The notes beneath the pieces were generated by a model. It was given only the letters and a program-made list of their open reading frames with translations, ran no database searches and had not been told where the DNA came from. A stretch of 64,000 nucleotides of DNA from NCBI RefSeq assembly GCF_015277735.1, contig NZ_JADHDA010000003.1:434001-498000 (forward strand), read 5' to 3'. The stretch comes from Psychrobacter sp. NG254. GTDB taxonomy: Bacteria > Pseudomonadota > Gammaproteobacteria > Pseudomonadales > Moraxellaceae. Shown piece after piece: positions 1 to 9,506 of the stretch (its first letter is position 1; each line of letters begins with the position of its first letter). The translations under genes and the position numbers were made by a program.

Positions 1-634
1 AAATAAATTTAGCCAACGGTCCAAATATCTCAAAACCATACTCACCAACTGAGGCAGCGATTAGTGCAGCAACACCATAAGGAGAAAATCCCATAATAAT
101 GTCAGTAACCTTAAGCATTATTTCCGTTCCACTATCAACAACCTTCTTGAAGGGCTCGCTTTGTTTGCCTAGTATTGTCATCCCAATACCAAAAAAGGAA
201 GAGAAGATAATAATTTGCATCAAATTACCCTCAGCGAGCGCTTGAATAGGGTTAGTCGGTACCATGCTTAGCAGAGTTTCAGAAACACTAGCCATCTCTT
301 TTACTGCCACTGGATCTGTTGAAATAATATTCATCTCAAAACCTTGTCCAGGCATCAATAAATTTGCAACAATAAGTCCAATGACTCCTGATAACAAAGT
401 GGTTACGACATAAAATAGTAACGTTTTACTACCCACACGTTTTAACTTCTGTATGTCTCCCATATTGGAGATTCCACTTGCTATTGAGAAAGCCACGAGT
501 GGTACAACTATCATCTTGATTAGGTTTAAGAACAGATCTCCAATGGGCTTTGCGATCAGCGCTTGCTCTTTAAAGAAGATGCCTGCGGCTATACCTATGG
601 CAAATCCAATGAACACTTTCGTACTTAGTTGCAT
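1..634 (-). CDS. Dicarboxylate/amino acid:cation symporter (DAACS family), 3' end outside window
   Basis: Reverse-strand translation gives about 211 residues beginning MQLSTKVFIGFAIGIAAG. Hydrophobic segments follow one another, with the family-typical MIVVPLVAFSIASGI and NPIQALAEGNLMQIIIFS stretches. DAACS proteins (GltP/DctA) import dicarboxylates or glutamate/aspartate with Na+ or H+ across the inner membrane; the substrate cannot be read from this part. The start at 634 has a poor ribosome site. An upstream ATG with a better AGGA site sits one frame off across a run of eight A's (minus strand); one more A would give the positively charged N-terminus MRKKKMQLSTK. That suggests slippage, a sequencing error or natural variation. 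Divergent from the LysR gene at 843, which may have controlled it. Confidence 0.85.
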   Translation of the reverse strand, partial: MQLSTKVFIGFAIGIAAGIFFKEQALIAKPIGDLFLNLIKMIVVPLVAFSIASGISNMGDIQKLKRVGSKTLLFYVVTTLLSGVIGLIVANLLMPGQGFEMNIISTDPVAVKEMASVSETLLSMVPTNPIQALAEGNLMQIIIFSSFFGIGMTILGKQSEPFKKVVDSGTEIMLKVTDIIMGFSPYGVAALIAASVGEYGFEIFGPLAKFI

Positions 635-842
635 CTTTTTTTTCGCATAATGACACTTCCTATGTGTTACGTTCATGTGAGGTTCTAACCTGCAAGGCTA
701 GTTAATGCTGTAGGAACAATGTTGCAACTATTGGTACAAAATTTATCCACTCCTAAATCTACCATTACAGTTAATATTATAATAATGAATTAAAACGGTT
801 AGATATATTCAAACTATTAATATATAAACATGAGGTAATCTA

Positions 843-1382
843 ATGAAGACTGAGCAAATAGAAACATTTTTGATGATCACAGAAACAAAGAACTTATCTT
901 TAGCGAGCAAAAACCTGTTCATCTCTCAATCGGCAGTTAGTCATCGTTTGCGCGCTCTAGAGGAACATCTTGACTGTGAGTTATTCATACGTGGACGTGG
1001 TGAAAAGCTAGTCACCTTGACACAAAAGGGAGAGGAGTTTGTTGAAATAGCAATGCGTTGGAAAGCATTATGGCGGGAAACAAGAATATGGGCATTACAA
1101 GAGTCTAAAATGAACTTAAGTGTAGCTAGTATTGATAGTTTAAATACTTGTGTGTTTTCAAATCTATATAAAGAATTGATTAATAACAATAATACAGATA
1201 ATAAGAAAGCTAGTGAAAGCAGCAATGGGATTACTTTAAATGTGAGTTCTCACTGGAGCAAAACTATTTATGACCTCATTGAGAATAACCCCAACCTTGG
1301 CAATGTTGACCACTCGATTTTTATTGAGATATGCAATACTACATTAACCTGCATCTCTTTATATATAAGGTCTTCAAGATAG
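843..1382 (+). pseudogene. LysR-type regulator truncated by the island edge
   Basis: The N-terminus is a clear LysR winged helix (residues 1-60, with the ISQSAVSHRLRALEEHLDCELFIR helix-turn-helix core region). The start of an effector domain follows (MNLSVASIDSLNT around residue 93). LysR-like sequence continues to about residue 148 (IYDLIEN) and then stops; the last 30 residues look unrelated. Full-length members are about 300 aa, so half the ligand-binding domain is missing. The break coincides with the att-like core at 1288-1303. The gene is divergent from the symporter at 634, and the 208-bp gap between them probably holds both promoters. A truncated LysR may still bind DNA but is unlikely to sense an inducer. 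That the island truncated it is inferred. Confidence 0.75.
1288..1307. other. Left attachment-site copy of the genomic island
   Basis: ACCCCAACCTTGGCAA at 1288-1303 is identical, in the same orientation, to 52981-52996 in the anticodon arm of tRNA-Gly. The next four bases differ at only one position (TGTT versus GGTT). Sixteen identical bases by chance within the window are very unlikely. It sits exactly where LysR homology ends. No tRNA 3' half lies to its left, as a simple tRNA-site integration would leave, so some rearrangement or use of a secondary site is implied. Confidence 0.7.
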
Positions 1383-1696
1383 ATAATAAATTATACCTTT
1401 AAGGGTGGATTAAGTAAACGTATTTTTTAGTCTGAACATGGTCACCCTAATATTAGGGTCTTTTGACCACTTACCCCTACTCGATGGGTAAGCGAAATCT
1501 ACTGCAATATTAGTTATATTTGATGACTTGATTAGTATTTTCCCTAAGAAGCAGTGAATCTTTGATTTTTTACTTGCCGTTTCTGGCCTTAAATGCATCG
1601 AGATATATTTAAATGATAATTATTATGCAAATGCATGTCCGTCCAATTGAGTATCATATGGCTGTATATCTACCGTATTTTCTTATGGAATATTTA
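1383..1696. other. Island left-end non-coding region with clustered inverted repeats
   Basis: I see no gene here. Between 1444 and 1492 three inverted repeats are packed together: a perfect 16-base palindrome ACCCTAATATTAGGGT at 1444-1459, GGTC/GACC around 1457-1468, and CTTACCC/GGGTAAG at 1470-1476 and 1486-1492. They lie between the att core and the end of the recombinase genes, which is where recombinase-binding sites of an element end would be expected. That role is inference. They could also form a terminator-like structure for the LysR remnant or the recombinase operon. Confidence 0.5.
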
Positions 1697-4600
1697 TCAG
1701 ACTTCATCATCCACTATCATAAAAAGGTGTACTAAAAACTTTAGCAAGCCAGAAAATTCTTTACCATTTGATGCCTGTTCGTTAGTAATACAAATGCCAA
1801 ATCTGATAGTGCTAGAGTTATAAGGCTTGAAAATAATTTTTGAGGTCTCTGGTTTTTTATCAGTAGTTCTATAGATATCGTTAAGAGCCGCTTTTACATG
1901 TTTATTACCTGCAATCATCCACGACTGTGCAGGTAAAAGCCTCACACTGATCTGTGCAAACCTTAGAAATTCTTCTATATCTTTTACTGGAAATGAAAGA
2001 TAAGCATTATTAATAGTGATTTTTTGTCTAACTATCTGTAGAAACCACAGGTAATCTGCATGTTGCTGATCACGTAAGCTCCAAACTGACTTTAATATGA
2101 ATGGTAGCAGCTCATAACTTTCTCTACTTTTAATACTCTTTGGTTGTCGTTGATCAGTTGTTTCAATGAAGCGACACTTCCCCTGGCTAGTAGTAATATG
2201 GGCTATTTGCTCAGCGCGTTTGGCAAATATCTGCCCATCTTCTAACTTTATAAATGAATGGTTTGACGATAGTTTGATATCGCCACTTTCCTCTAGCAGC
2301 TGTAAGAATTTGATTAGTTGATTGATGCCATAGCGGTGAACTCTATCATCTGCCATGTTAGTAGTGAACACATCACTTTCCTTGAACCGATCAGCAATAT
2401 CAATAGCAAGATTCACTGGAATATCTCGACTTTGATTTAAGGTTAGTTTTTTTGTCAACTTGCGAGTATCGGAGATAGATATCTTGTTATTGATAATTGG
2501 AATACTATTGGACTTGAGCCTGTCTTTACTAATATCAGTAATATTTTTAAAGATAACGTAATCTAATTGCATTTCTGTATTGGCAATAGCGTATGTAGTC
2601 ATAAGCATTGCTGAATGAATATAATACTCAAAGCTTCGGTTAGGAGACACATGCCCAGCTATTCCTGAAATGGCATACCATTTATCTTGAGCATCATGAT
2701 TAACTCCCAACAGCCCAATTTTGATCTTGGCAATATGTTGATCACTGTAACCAGTTAATGTTTTCACAAGCTGATCGTCAGCATTCAAAATCAGTGATAA
2801 ATTGGTAATTGCTGTATGTCTAAATGCGTGAAATGTATGGTCCTTTGCTTCGAGTAAGCTCAATATTTTTCTCAGTACTGCAAGAGGTTCTGCATCATCA
2901 ATTGGGTATTTATCGTATGAAGGACTAAATATATAATCTGTTTTGTTGAGCTTATTTAGTTGTACGTATCGATTAAAGAAATTCAGTTCCTCATCAGATA
3001 GTAATGAAAAGGCTGCTACTCGGCGAATACTACCTTGAGTTTTTGTGCTGCGGTAAATATTTGGACGAATAACTAGCGACGGTTCGCCAAGGGTGAATCC
3101 CTCAATATCTGCATACCTCAATCCAAGCAATTCTTTCTTCCGCATGCCTGTACGATATGCTAGAACAAACAGTAGCTTGTACATATCTACTTCGAGTGGA
3201 TCAACAAGCTTTGGTATGTTTAATAGGATTGCTTGATACGCTAGTGGTGAAATCCATTCGCTACGTACCACTCTTTGTGTTTGAGCTTCTTTAATACTTA
3301 CTTTAGGGAAATGATAGTACTTAACCCCTATGTCATGTAGACGCTGCAGCAGCTTTGCTGAATATTGAATGTCTTTGTTATTACGATAGACAGCTTTATG
3401 CTCTAAAATCTCTTCGTAGCATTCTTCAAAATCCTCACTACTATAAGTATTTAAAGGCTGTCCTGATAGGAAATAAAGCCATTCATAAGCTACCGAGCTC
3501 AAATAGCCTTGAATAGTTTCTTTTTTGGGACGAGGCGTTGCATTAGATCTAGATAATACAAACTTTATTAAAATATTTTCAGCAATATCACGTTCTTCAT
3601 TTAACATGTTCGTTAAAGAGTAGTTGATATCATATTCGTTGTCTTTGATTCTTTCTTTTTGTTGACGAGTGCTGTAATGATTGTCTAATTCTTTATAAAT
3701 ACGTTTAACGATATCTATCTTGCGGACTTCGGCCAGCTCAGCATACCTTACGGTATTTTTGCTGACTTTGGATAGAGGTGCCTCGACTGATAAAGATGGT
3801 TTGTTAGTTTTATACTCTTTATTTATCAAGGTGGAAAAATCATCTGTGAGTAGACCTGTGGTTTTACGCTTGCCTTGTGCAACTCCTATTAGTGCTTGAT
3901 CAACAAAGACATTGGGCATCATTTCCCAATGATAACTTGCATGACTTAGCCACCATGGTAGAGAAGGAACCTTGTTTTTAGATACTTGCAAAACCTCACT
4001 TAAATGATTCCTTAGTAATCTTTCAATATCTGTGCTTGTCCTAACCTTGAAAATATCGTTAAATTTTCTACATCGGTACAACCAGCATTGGCTGATGACG
4101 TCTAGAGAGACTTGCTGAGTAATGTATAAAGAACTCTTTTTTACATTAGGAGACTCCACTCTTTCATTACCATAATTTTTTGTAGGGTAACGTACAGAAA
4201 CAATGACATGATGATCATTGAAAGCAGTTAAGACTGGTTGATCTAACAGAGTATTGACTAAAGCAGCCAGTAGTTCTTTATCGTTAATTCCGCCAAAAGC
4301 TATTAGTGAAAACACAAGCGACGCTAAGGACTGATTTTGATCTTTACTTGCCGCCGCCCAGTCTGCCATCACTGCTTTAGTTATTTCATTAAAAAGTTTG
4401 CCATTTTTTACCCAGTTTTCATCAATTGAGAGTGGATTTTCCTTTACTAGAACAGGCTCGCTAGGTAAGGGGTAGTGATACTCCGATTGCATATAAAACG
4501 TGTTGTAGTAGCTAACAAATTTAGTCAAAACCTCCCAAGCATAGCGAAATTGAGCCATTGAAGTATAAATTTTAGAACAGACTTGATGTATCAGTTTTTT

Positions 4601-5146
4601 TGCTTGTTTTAAAAAACCTTCGAAGTACTGTTCATCAAGTGGGTATGTGATTAATGCTAATTGCTCTAAATAATCAGCATAATCTACTTCCCATTGCTTT
4701 AGTTTATTATCATCAGTTGGCTTGGGGTGTCTTTCTAGGTAGATCTTTTTGTATTTCTCTGTTGAAAGTATCTTGTAGTCGTAAAATTTTTTATCTACGT
4801 TCGTTTGATTGACTAGATCTTGAAAGTGTTGGAACGCTTGTTTTTGGATGTCGTCCCATAAAGTTTGAAATATATTCAGCAATTCATACTTTTGATAAAA
4901 GCATATTGATACGTCACTTTGATTTACGCTCAATATGCTTTTATCGCCTTTTCGTTCGGTAAACCCAGCAATGATTTTAGGTGGAAAAATATCTTTATTT
5001 ATGATTGACGGATTAATGGGCTGTTTTGTTATATCACGAGTCCTACCTTTTTTCTTAGGTTTAGGTCTCTTAGTTTGATGCGGCTTTGCTAATTCTTTGC
5101 GCGACCTGTGGCTGTCGTTATTTGATTTATTTTTTAATGGCTTCAT
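1697..5146 (-). CDS. Very large tyrosine-recombinase-like protein (third gene of a recombinase trio)
   Basis: The protein is 1149 aa, about three times the usual integrase length. A tyrosine-recombinase catalytic region sits in the middle: TGMRKKELLGLRY (first Arg, near residue 665), HAFRHTAI (His-x-x-Arg-His, near 772) and GHVSPNRSFEYYIH (His and candidate Tyr nucleophile, near 830-840). The first 600 residues and the last 300 match nothing I know; the N-terminus is Lys/Arg-rich (residues 5-45). The gene is last in an operon of three, 6 bp after the 795-aa recombinase, and lies closest to the left att core, so it probably helps move the island. The layout recalls gamma-mobile-trio proteins, but I cannot assign it to a named member by eye. 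Confidence 0.7.
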   Translation of the reverse strand: MKPLKNKSNNDSHRSRKELAKPHQTKRPKPKKKGRTRDITKQPINPSIINKDIFPPKIIAGFTERKGDKSILSVNQSDVSICFYQKYELLNIFQTLWDDIQKQAFQHFQDLVNQTNVDKKFYDYKILSTEKYKKIYLERHPKPTDDNKLKQWEVDYADYLEQLALITYPLDEQYFEGFLKQAKKLIHQVCSKIYTSMAQFRYAWEVLTKFVSYYNTFYMQSEYHYPLPSEPVLVKENPLSIDENWVKNGKLFNEITKAVMADWAAASKDQNQSLASLVFSLIAFGGINDKELLAALVNTLLDQPVLTAFNDHHVIVSVRYPTKNYGNERVESPNVKKSSLYITQQVSLDVISQCWLYRCRKFNDIFKVRTSTDIERLLRNHLSEVLQVSKNKVPSLPWWLSHASYHWEMMPNVFVDQALIGVAQGKRKTTGLLTDDFSTLINKEYKTNKPSLSVEAPLSKVSKNTVRYAELAEVRKIDIVKRIYKELDNHYSTRQQKERIKDNEYDINYSLTNMLNEERDIAENILIKFVLSRSNATPRPKKETIQGYLSSVAYEWLYFLSGQPLNTYSSEDFEECYEEILEHKAVYRNNKDIQYSAKLLQRLHDIGVKYYHFPKVSIKEAQTQRVVRSEWISPLAYQAILLNIPKLVDPLEVDMYKLLFVLAYRTGMRKKELLGLRYADIEGFTLGEPSLVIRPNIYRSTKTQGSIRRVAAFSLLSDEELNFFNRYVQLNKLNKTDYIFSPSYDKYPIDDAEPLAVLRKILSLLEAKDHTFHAFRHTAITNLSLILNADDQLVKTLTGYSDQHIAKIKIGLLGVNHDAQDKWYAISGIAGHVSPNRSFEYYIHSAMLMTTYAIANTEMQLDYVIFKNITDISKDRLKSNSIPIINNKISISDTRKLTKKLTLNQSRDIPVNLAIDIADRFKESDVFTTNMADDRVHRYGINQLIKFLQLLEESGDIKLSSNHSFIKLEDGQIFAKRAEQIAHITTSQGKCRFIETTDQRQPKSIKSRESYELLPFILKSVWSLRDQQHADYLWFLQIVRQKITINNAYLSFPVKDIEEFLRFAQISVRLLPAQSWMIAGNKHVKAALNDIYRTTDKKPETSKIIFKPYNSSTIRFGICITNEQASNGKEFSGLLKFLVHLFMIVDDEV

Positions 5147-5152
5147 TTGCTA

Positions 5153-7540
5153 TCACATTCTTAAATTCATTTGTTGTGCGATCTTCTCTAAAGTATCACG
5201 CACTCGCCAGATTTGTTGCTTGTTTACTGATGAGAATTGACCCAATGCCTCTTGTCGGTTTTTCTCATGACCAATCACTGTGTTGATCAAGATCATTGAG
5301 ACGTTAAGTTTTTCAAGTTGGGTACGTAAGAAGTGCCGTGTCCAATAAGAGTCCTCAAAAGGCATGTAATCTGATAATAATTTTGAGATATGGCTTCGCT
5401 TAATTTTAATAAGTTCATCGTAACTATCTGATAGCATATTAAGCAGGGTTAACTCATCTTGTTCTTGTGTAATCTGATGAATAAGTTTATCGACCTTGGC
5501 AGTCGCATAAGGCTGATAATCGATAAGAAATAATTGGTATTGTTTTAAAATTGCCAAAAGAGTAGGGCACAATGGGATTAGCCGATGGTTTTTGGCCACC
5601 TTATTAGGTTTATCTGCAACTTCATACCAACCTACCTCTAAGTCAATATCTTTAACATTAGTCAGTCCATTATTTGGACGAGTACCAGTCAGCAAACAAA
5701 ATTGGATCCAAATGAGAGCGCTATACCTGTTGAAGTGCTCCTCTCTATTGTCGTCATCATCAACCCACCCCGATAAATTCTGTAAAAAAATATTGACGTA
5801 TTCTAATGTCAATGCAAACCCAGAGCCGGTAGTAAAATCTGTTCGGGTGCTGGGCTGGTTAATAAAACTATCGTCTAATTGATTGTCATAGTTAAGTAGC
5901 TCTATCGCTTGATGATAATGCTTAATAAGAAATTCGTTACTATGACTGCTGTAGTAGGTAGAAGGTGCAAGAGAGGCTGGTATTCGACAAATCAGATCGG
6001 CAATATGTTGATTACTACCATGAATATATCTGTGTAAAATAATATGTAAAGCGGTTTCAATACGTACTACTGATAGATAAGGCAGATATATCTCTTCTTT
6101 TATAGTGTGGATATAGTCTAGAATGTCCTCTTTATTTGGTAAGTTTCTTGCATGAGAAAGAAATTTTATTAACCCCATTGGCATAGGTAGGCGGATGATG
6201 CTTTTTTGATTTTCATGAATACTTTCATCATAACCCTGCTTACGATCAGTGATTTGTAGCTGATACTGCAAATATGCAGTATTTTCTAAAACAGTGAATA
6301 ACCCAGAATCTGCAATGAAACCAGTTGTTATCAAAAACTCTACAGGAACAGCTGTCATCATTGATAAAAGTAAGATTAAAGAGGCTTTATTGTGTTTATA
6401 GTCGTGTCGATGTGAATCTATCGCTAATCTGCCAAAAACCTGTTTTAAGCCTGCTACAGAAAGCGTTCTGACATTAGAGTTAAGCTCTAACTCTCGCTGA
6501 CTAATATAGCTGTGATGAACGTTTTTCTCTATTCTTTGTAAGGGTTGCATGTAACGAACTTTCTTATCAGGTAAATCTAAACTGACAATTAGTGGACGTT
6601 CTAAGGTATCCATGTACTCTTCAATATTTCTAGGTTTTCTGGAGTTTGGTGAATACAGTTCATAATCAAAATTTAATATTGCAGGATACTGATAGTATAA
6701 ATGTGGCGCATCGCTTTCAATATCATATTTATTTTGATTCCAATAACTATTCCCTACCCAAGTTGAACCATCCACAAAATCAGCTAACTGTTCGGTGGCT
6801 TCGCTTTTAAAAGGATCTAAATATTTATCTTTCTTTTTACGCTGGCGAGTAATTTTCTTATTAGGATAGTAGGCTTGCTCAAAGCATTTAACAATCGCAT
6901 CAAGCTGTTTAAATTTCGTACTGCGAAATTTGACTGTTGCTTCACTTTCCTCAGTGTTTGTTAGTAGCTCTTTTCGTACTTCTTGTTCGTACGCTACTAT
7001 TCTCAATTGTCCTACAAAGAATAAATAGATGAAGTCTACTGTATTTGATAACCCTTCTAGATCGTCAAGTTTTGGTAATATCTCCCAAATCCATCGATTG
7101 TTCTTAGAGTTGGAAAATACGGGTAATTTGAATCGGTTAATTATATTCTTTAAATGCGTCTTTGCTTTTTTGTGATGTGATAATAATAAATAAGTGTGAA
7201 TGGATATGCACAACCATATTATTTCTTTGTGCTCATCATCACTTAAGTTAGCTAACAAGAAAAGTGGTTGTAGAATCGGAGGTAATGCATTAAGCGTCTT
7301 TTTACCGACTTCTTCTTGAAAAAGTAAACCATTTTTTATAGCTATTAATTGCTGTATTAAAGGTGGCGATCGTCGTTGAATGCTTAAATTAATTGAAGTG
7401 GCAATTTCCTTTAGTGAGGCTATCCAGTCCTCACTGTAGTTATATGGATATTCAACGCTTAAAAAATCAACTTGTTCAATAAGTTGGTCATCAGTCAACA
7501 GAACAATTTGATCACTATCATCAGGCATTATATTTCTCAC
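5153..7540 (-). CDS. Large tyrosine-recombinase-like protein (second gene of a recombinase trio)
   Basis: The protein is 795 aa. The C-terminal part has the recombinase pattern LLTGTRPNNGL (Arg near residue 620), YWTRHFLRTQL (Arg-His near 735) and VIGHEKNRQEALGQFS (Gly-His near 758). No clear tyrosine sits at the usual spacing after the last motif, so catalysis may be altered or depend on the 1149-aa partner. The large N-terminal region is unrecognised. The annotated start overlaps the preceding gene by 20 bp; an in-frame ATG at 7528 would still overlap by a few bases. Either way the genes are tightly coupled, suggesting the three proteins act together in integration or excision. Confidence 0.65.
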   Translation of the reverse strand: MRNIMPDDSDQIVLLTDDQLIEQVDFLSVEYPYNYSEDWIASLKEIATSINLSIQRRSPPLIQQLIAIKNGLLFQEEVGKKTLNALPPILQPLFLLANLSDDEHKEIIWLCISIHTYLLLSHHKKAKTHLKNIINRFKLPVFSNSKNNRWIWEILPKLDDLEGLSNTVDFIYLFFVGQLRIVAYEQEVRKELLTNTEESEATVKFRSTKFKQLDAIVKCFEQAYYPNKKITRQRKKKDKYLDPFKSEATEQLADFVDGSTWVGNSYWNQNKYDIESDAPHLYYQYPAILNFDYELYSPNSRKPRNIEEYMDTLERPLIVSLDLPDKKVRYMQPLQRIEKNVHHSYISQRELELNSNVRTLSVAGLKQVFGRLAIDSHRHDYKHNKASLILLLSMMTAVPVEFLITTGFIADSGLFTVLENTAYLQYQLQITDRKQGYDESIHENQKSIIRLPMPMGLIKFLSHARNLPNKEDILDYIHTIKEEIYLPYLSVVRIETALHIILHRYIHGSNQHIADLICRIPASLAPSTYYSSHSNEFLIKHYHQAIELLNYDNQLDDSFINQPSTRTDFTTGSGFALTLEYVNIFLQNLSGWVDDDDNREEHFNRYSALIWIQFCLLTGTRPNNGLTNVKDIDLEVGWYEVADKPNKVAKNHRLIPLCPTLLAILKQYQLFLIDYQPYATAKVDKLIHQITQEQDELTLLNMLSDSYDELIKIKRSHISKLLSDYMPFEDSYWTRHFLRTQLEKLNVSMILINTVIGHEKNRQEALGQFSSVNKQQIWRVRDTLEKIAQQMNLRM

Positions 7541-8108
7541 TATTTTTTGACTTATTCCGTGCGTTATCGTATGTATTTTGATGGATGTTCATATGTGAGC
7601 AAAAGAGTATTATGGGATAATTGTTAAGACCAAATAAGTGTTGGCATTGCTTTTCAGTTAGAGCTTTTTTTAGATCTTGATGGACTTTATAATAATTTAG
7701 ATTTTCTTGGCTACGAATGGCTCTATTGAGAAAGTTAATAAGTTCATAAAAAACACTTTCTAACCTATGAAATTCAGGGAGTTCGTTGGTATTAATACAG
7801 ATACAGTGTACTTGCTTAACTGTAGCCTGCTGGATGTATCTCTTGCAAAAGAATGCCAAAATGTAGTTGTTCAAAAAAATGAAATCTTGATCTATGATTA
7901 TGATGAATGTAGTAGCTGCTAGAGCTCTTTCGATCTCCATCTCAAGAAAATCATTTTCTAGTTTTGATGATACCTCATGAGTTAGCATGTATAGCTGCTT
8001 AAAATCGTCATGGTAAGTAATAAAATGCTCTGATATATAACTGAGTGAGTATTGTTTTGTTTTCACTTTATAATCCATAATCTGATAGTGTTTTAGGATA
8101 TATGCCAA
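7521..8108 (-). CDS. Small first protein of the recombinase trio, function unknown
   Basis: The protein is 195 aa, mostly predicted helical, rich in Tyr, Asn and Lys, with a hydrophobic stretch around residues 66-90 (ATTFIIIIDQDFIFLNNYILAF). No catalytic recombinase motif is visible. It is the first gene of a minus-strand operon and its 3' end overlaps the 795-aa recombinase gene, so its job is probably tied to that enzyme. In gamma-mobile-trio elements one short protein accompanies two larger ones, which is a possible parallel but unproven. The promoter should lie in 8109-8219, which has no other gene. Confidence 0.55.
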   Translation of the reverse strand: MAYILKHYQIMDYKVKTKQYSLSYISEHFITYHDDFKQLYMLTHEVSSKLENDFLEMEIERALAATTFIIIIDQDFIFLNNYILAFFCKRYIQQATVKQVHCICINTNELPEFHRLESVFYELINFLNRAIRSQENLNYYKVHQDLKKALTEKQCQHLFGLNNYPIILFCSHMNIHQNTYDNARNKSKNSEKYNA

Positions 8109-8219
8109 GTAATCAGGGGAAGGGTATAGTCGAAGTAAGGTTTTATATTAGAAGCAATCAAGGACTGAACGGTTAATGTATCTAATCTGAAAAAGGCTCC
8201 CAGCATAAGCGTGGTAACT

Positions 8220-8735
8220 TCAACAGGTTGGAGTGGATAAAGCTAAACAAGAACTAGAATAAGTAGATAACACATTTCTCATATGTTCAAGTTGAGATTC
8301 ATAATGCTGCTCTGCACGAATTTCAGCTTCATACTGACTGCGCAATTTTACATTATAAAAAACTGAGGTATCTTTGTATTGGCGAAAACATAATACATAA
8401 ATACTATCTTGAAACAGAAGTTTGTTTTGAATTTCATCGTCAATTTGTGCGTATAGTATTGGATCTTTAAGTAATTCTTTTACACTTTTCTCAAAATCAT
8501 CTATGTAATAATTTATAGATATTTTAAATAAAGTTTTGCGTTTAGGTGCCAGGTATTCACCAACATACAGGGCTTGAACCTATACTCTATATGTGTGTGA
8601 GTTTATAGTTAGTGTGACATGCTTAAATGATTTAAAATCTTTCTTGCGTAATGTGTAATGCCGCTCTGCTACATTCTTTTTAGATTGTGATGTTGCAACA
8701 GCTTCATTATATGACTCGTAATATTTTCTTGCCAT
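8220..8735 (-). pseudogene. Unknown ORF interrupted by one in-frame TAG
   Basis: Reverse translation from ATG at 8735 (MARKYYESYNEAVATSQSKK) runs 51 codons to TAG at 8580-8582. It then continues in the same frame for 119 more codons (starting VQALYVGEYLAPKRKTL) to TGA at 8220. Composition stays protein-like on both sides, with hydrophilic, Lys/Glu/Tyr-rich helical character, which argues for a single gene broken by one point mutation. I do not recognise the family. It lies 55 bp after the HEPN gene on the same strand and may have been the last member of that operon. Suppression of the amber codon is possible but nothing supports it. Confidence 0.5.
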
Positions 8736-8790
8736 CTGGCATTGCTCAGTACTAATCTTGCAAGTTAAGATTATATAGGATGTTCCAGTT

Positions 8791-9492
8791 TTATAGTGGG
8801 CTGACTATATATTTTTCTTTATCTATTACTGGATAGAAAGGTTTGCCCCAATCCATCTTGCTATGATGCGCCATCATAATCTCTAGCATTAATGGCAAAA
8901 TAGAGGACAAAATAGCGCCACTATCCTTGATTTGAGCCCGGTTTACTTTGCCATTATGCGTAGCGCCGCCATGAATAATTTGATTACGTAACGTATATAA
9001 GCGGTCGAAAACTACCGCTAGTACTGTATCGGTATCCTTGTTACTCAGTGCGCGATGTACTTTATCTTTTGCGCGTTTAAAGTCCTCTTCCCAAGCCTGT
9101 TGACTGATTTGTCCGTTATGGTAGTCCCAAAATGGCTGAAAAGTATACTGGTTTTCTAACAGTATACGAATGCTACCAGAATACGTTTCCCACACTAGTT
9201 TATAAATTTTCTGGTCAGTATCTAATCGGCATATTAATTGCAAAAAGCGCCGAAACTCACTGCGCTCAGAGCTACTCGCAAATAGCGCCACTTCACGAGC
9301 GTAAGCGGCATTAAAGGCTATCCATAAGGTAATAAAGCGAATATCATCATCATTAACACTGACCGCTTTAGCAAGCCAGCTCAAAGAGCGGTGCATACGT
9401 AAGCGAAAAGGGTCAGAGAATTCAGACTTTTGGGATTGGTAGCGGTTCAACATTACATCAGGCATTTGATTGGTACCATCTATAGTTTTCAT
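8791..9492 (-). CDS. HEPN-domain protein, probable RNase or RNA-binding effector
   Basis: The protein is 233 aa and all-helical in character. Near residue 180 it has LYTLRNQIIHGG, the R-x4-H (RNxxxH) signature of HEPN domains, many of which are metal-independent RNases acting in toxin-antitoxin and abortive-infection systems. Aromatic residues and an earlier FITLWIAFNAAY helix (residues 52-63) match Apea/HEPN-type proteins. It follows the DUF6985-like gene by 14 bp and belongs to the minus-strand HerA/dynamin operon. It could be a second effector of that system or a separate passenger. The motif is seen in the sequence; RNase activity is inferred from the family. Confidence 0.6.
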   Translation of the reverse strand: MKTIDGTNQMPDVMLNRYQSQKSEFSDPFRLRMHRSLSWLAKAVSVNDDDIRFITLWIAFNAAYAREVALFASSSERSEFRRFLQLICRLDTDQKIYKLVWETYSGSIRILLENQYTFQPFWDYHNGQISQQAWEEDFKRAKDKVHRALSNKDTDTVLAVVFDRLYTLRNQIIHGGATHNGKVNRAQIKDSGAILSSILPLMLEIMMAHHSKMDWGKPFYPVIDKEKYIVSPL

Positions 9493-9506
9493 GGTTAAAA
9501 ACCGAC

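Noticed and set aside
1697-8108. RIT element (recombinase in trio)
   Set aside because: RIT elements carry three recombinases of ordinary size; here one gene is a 195-aa non-recombinase and the other two are far too large.
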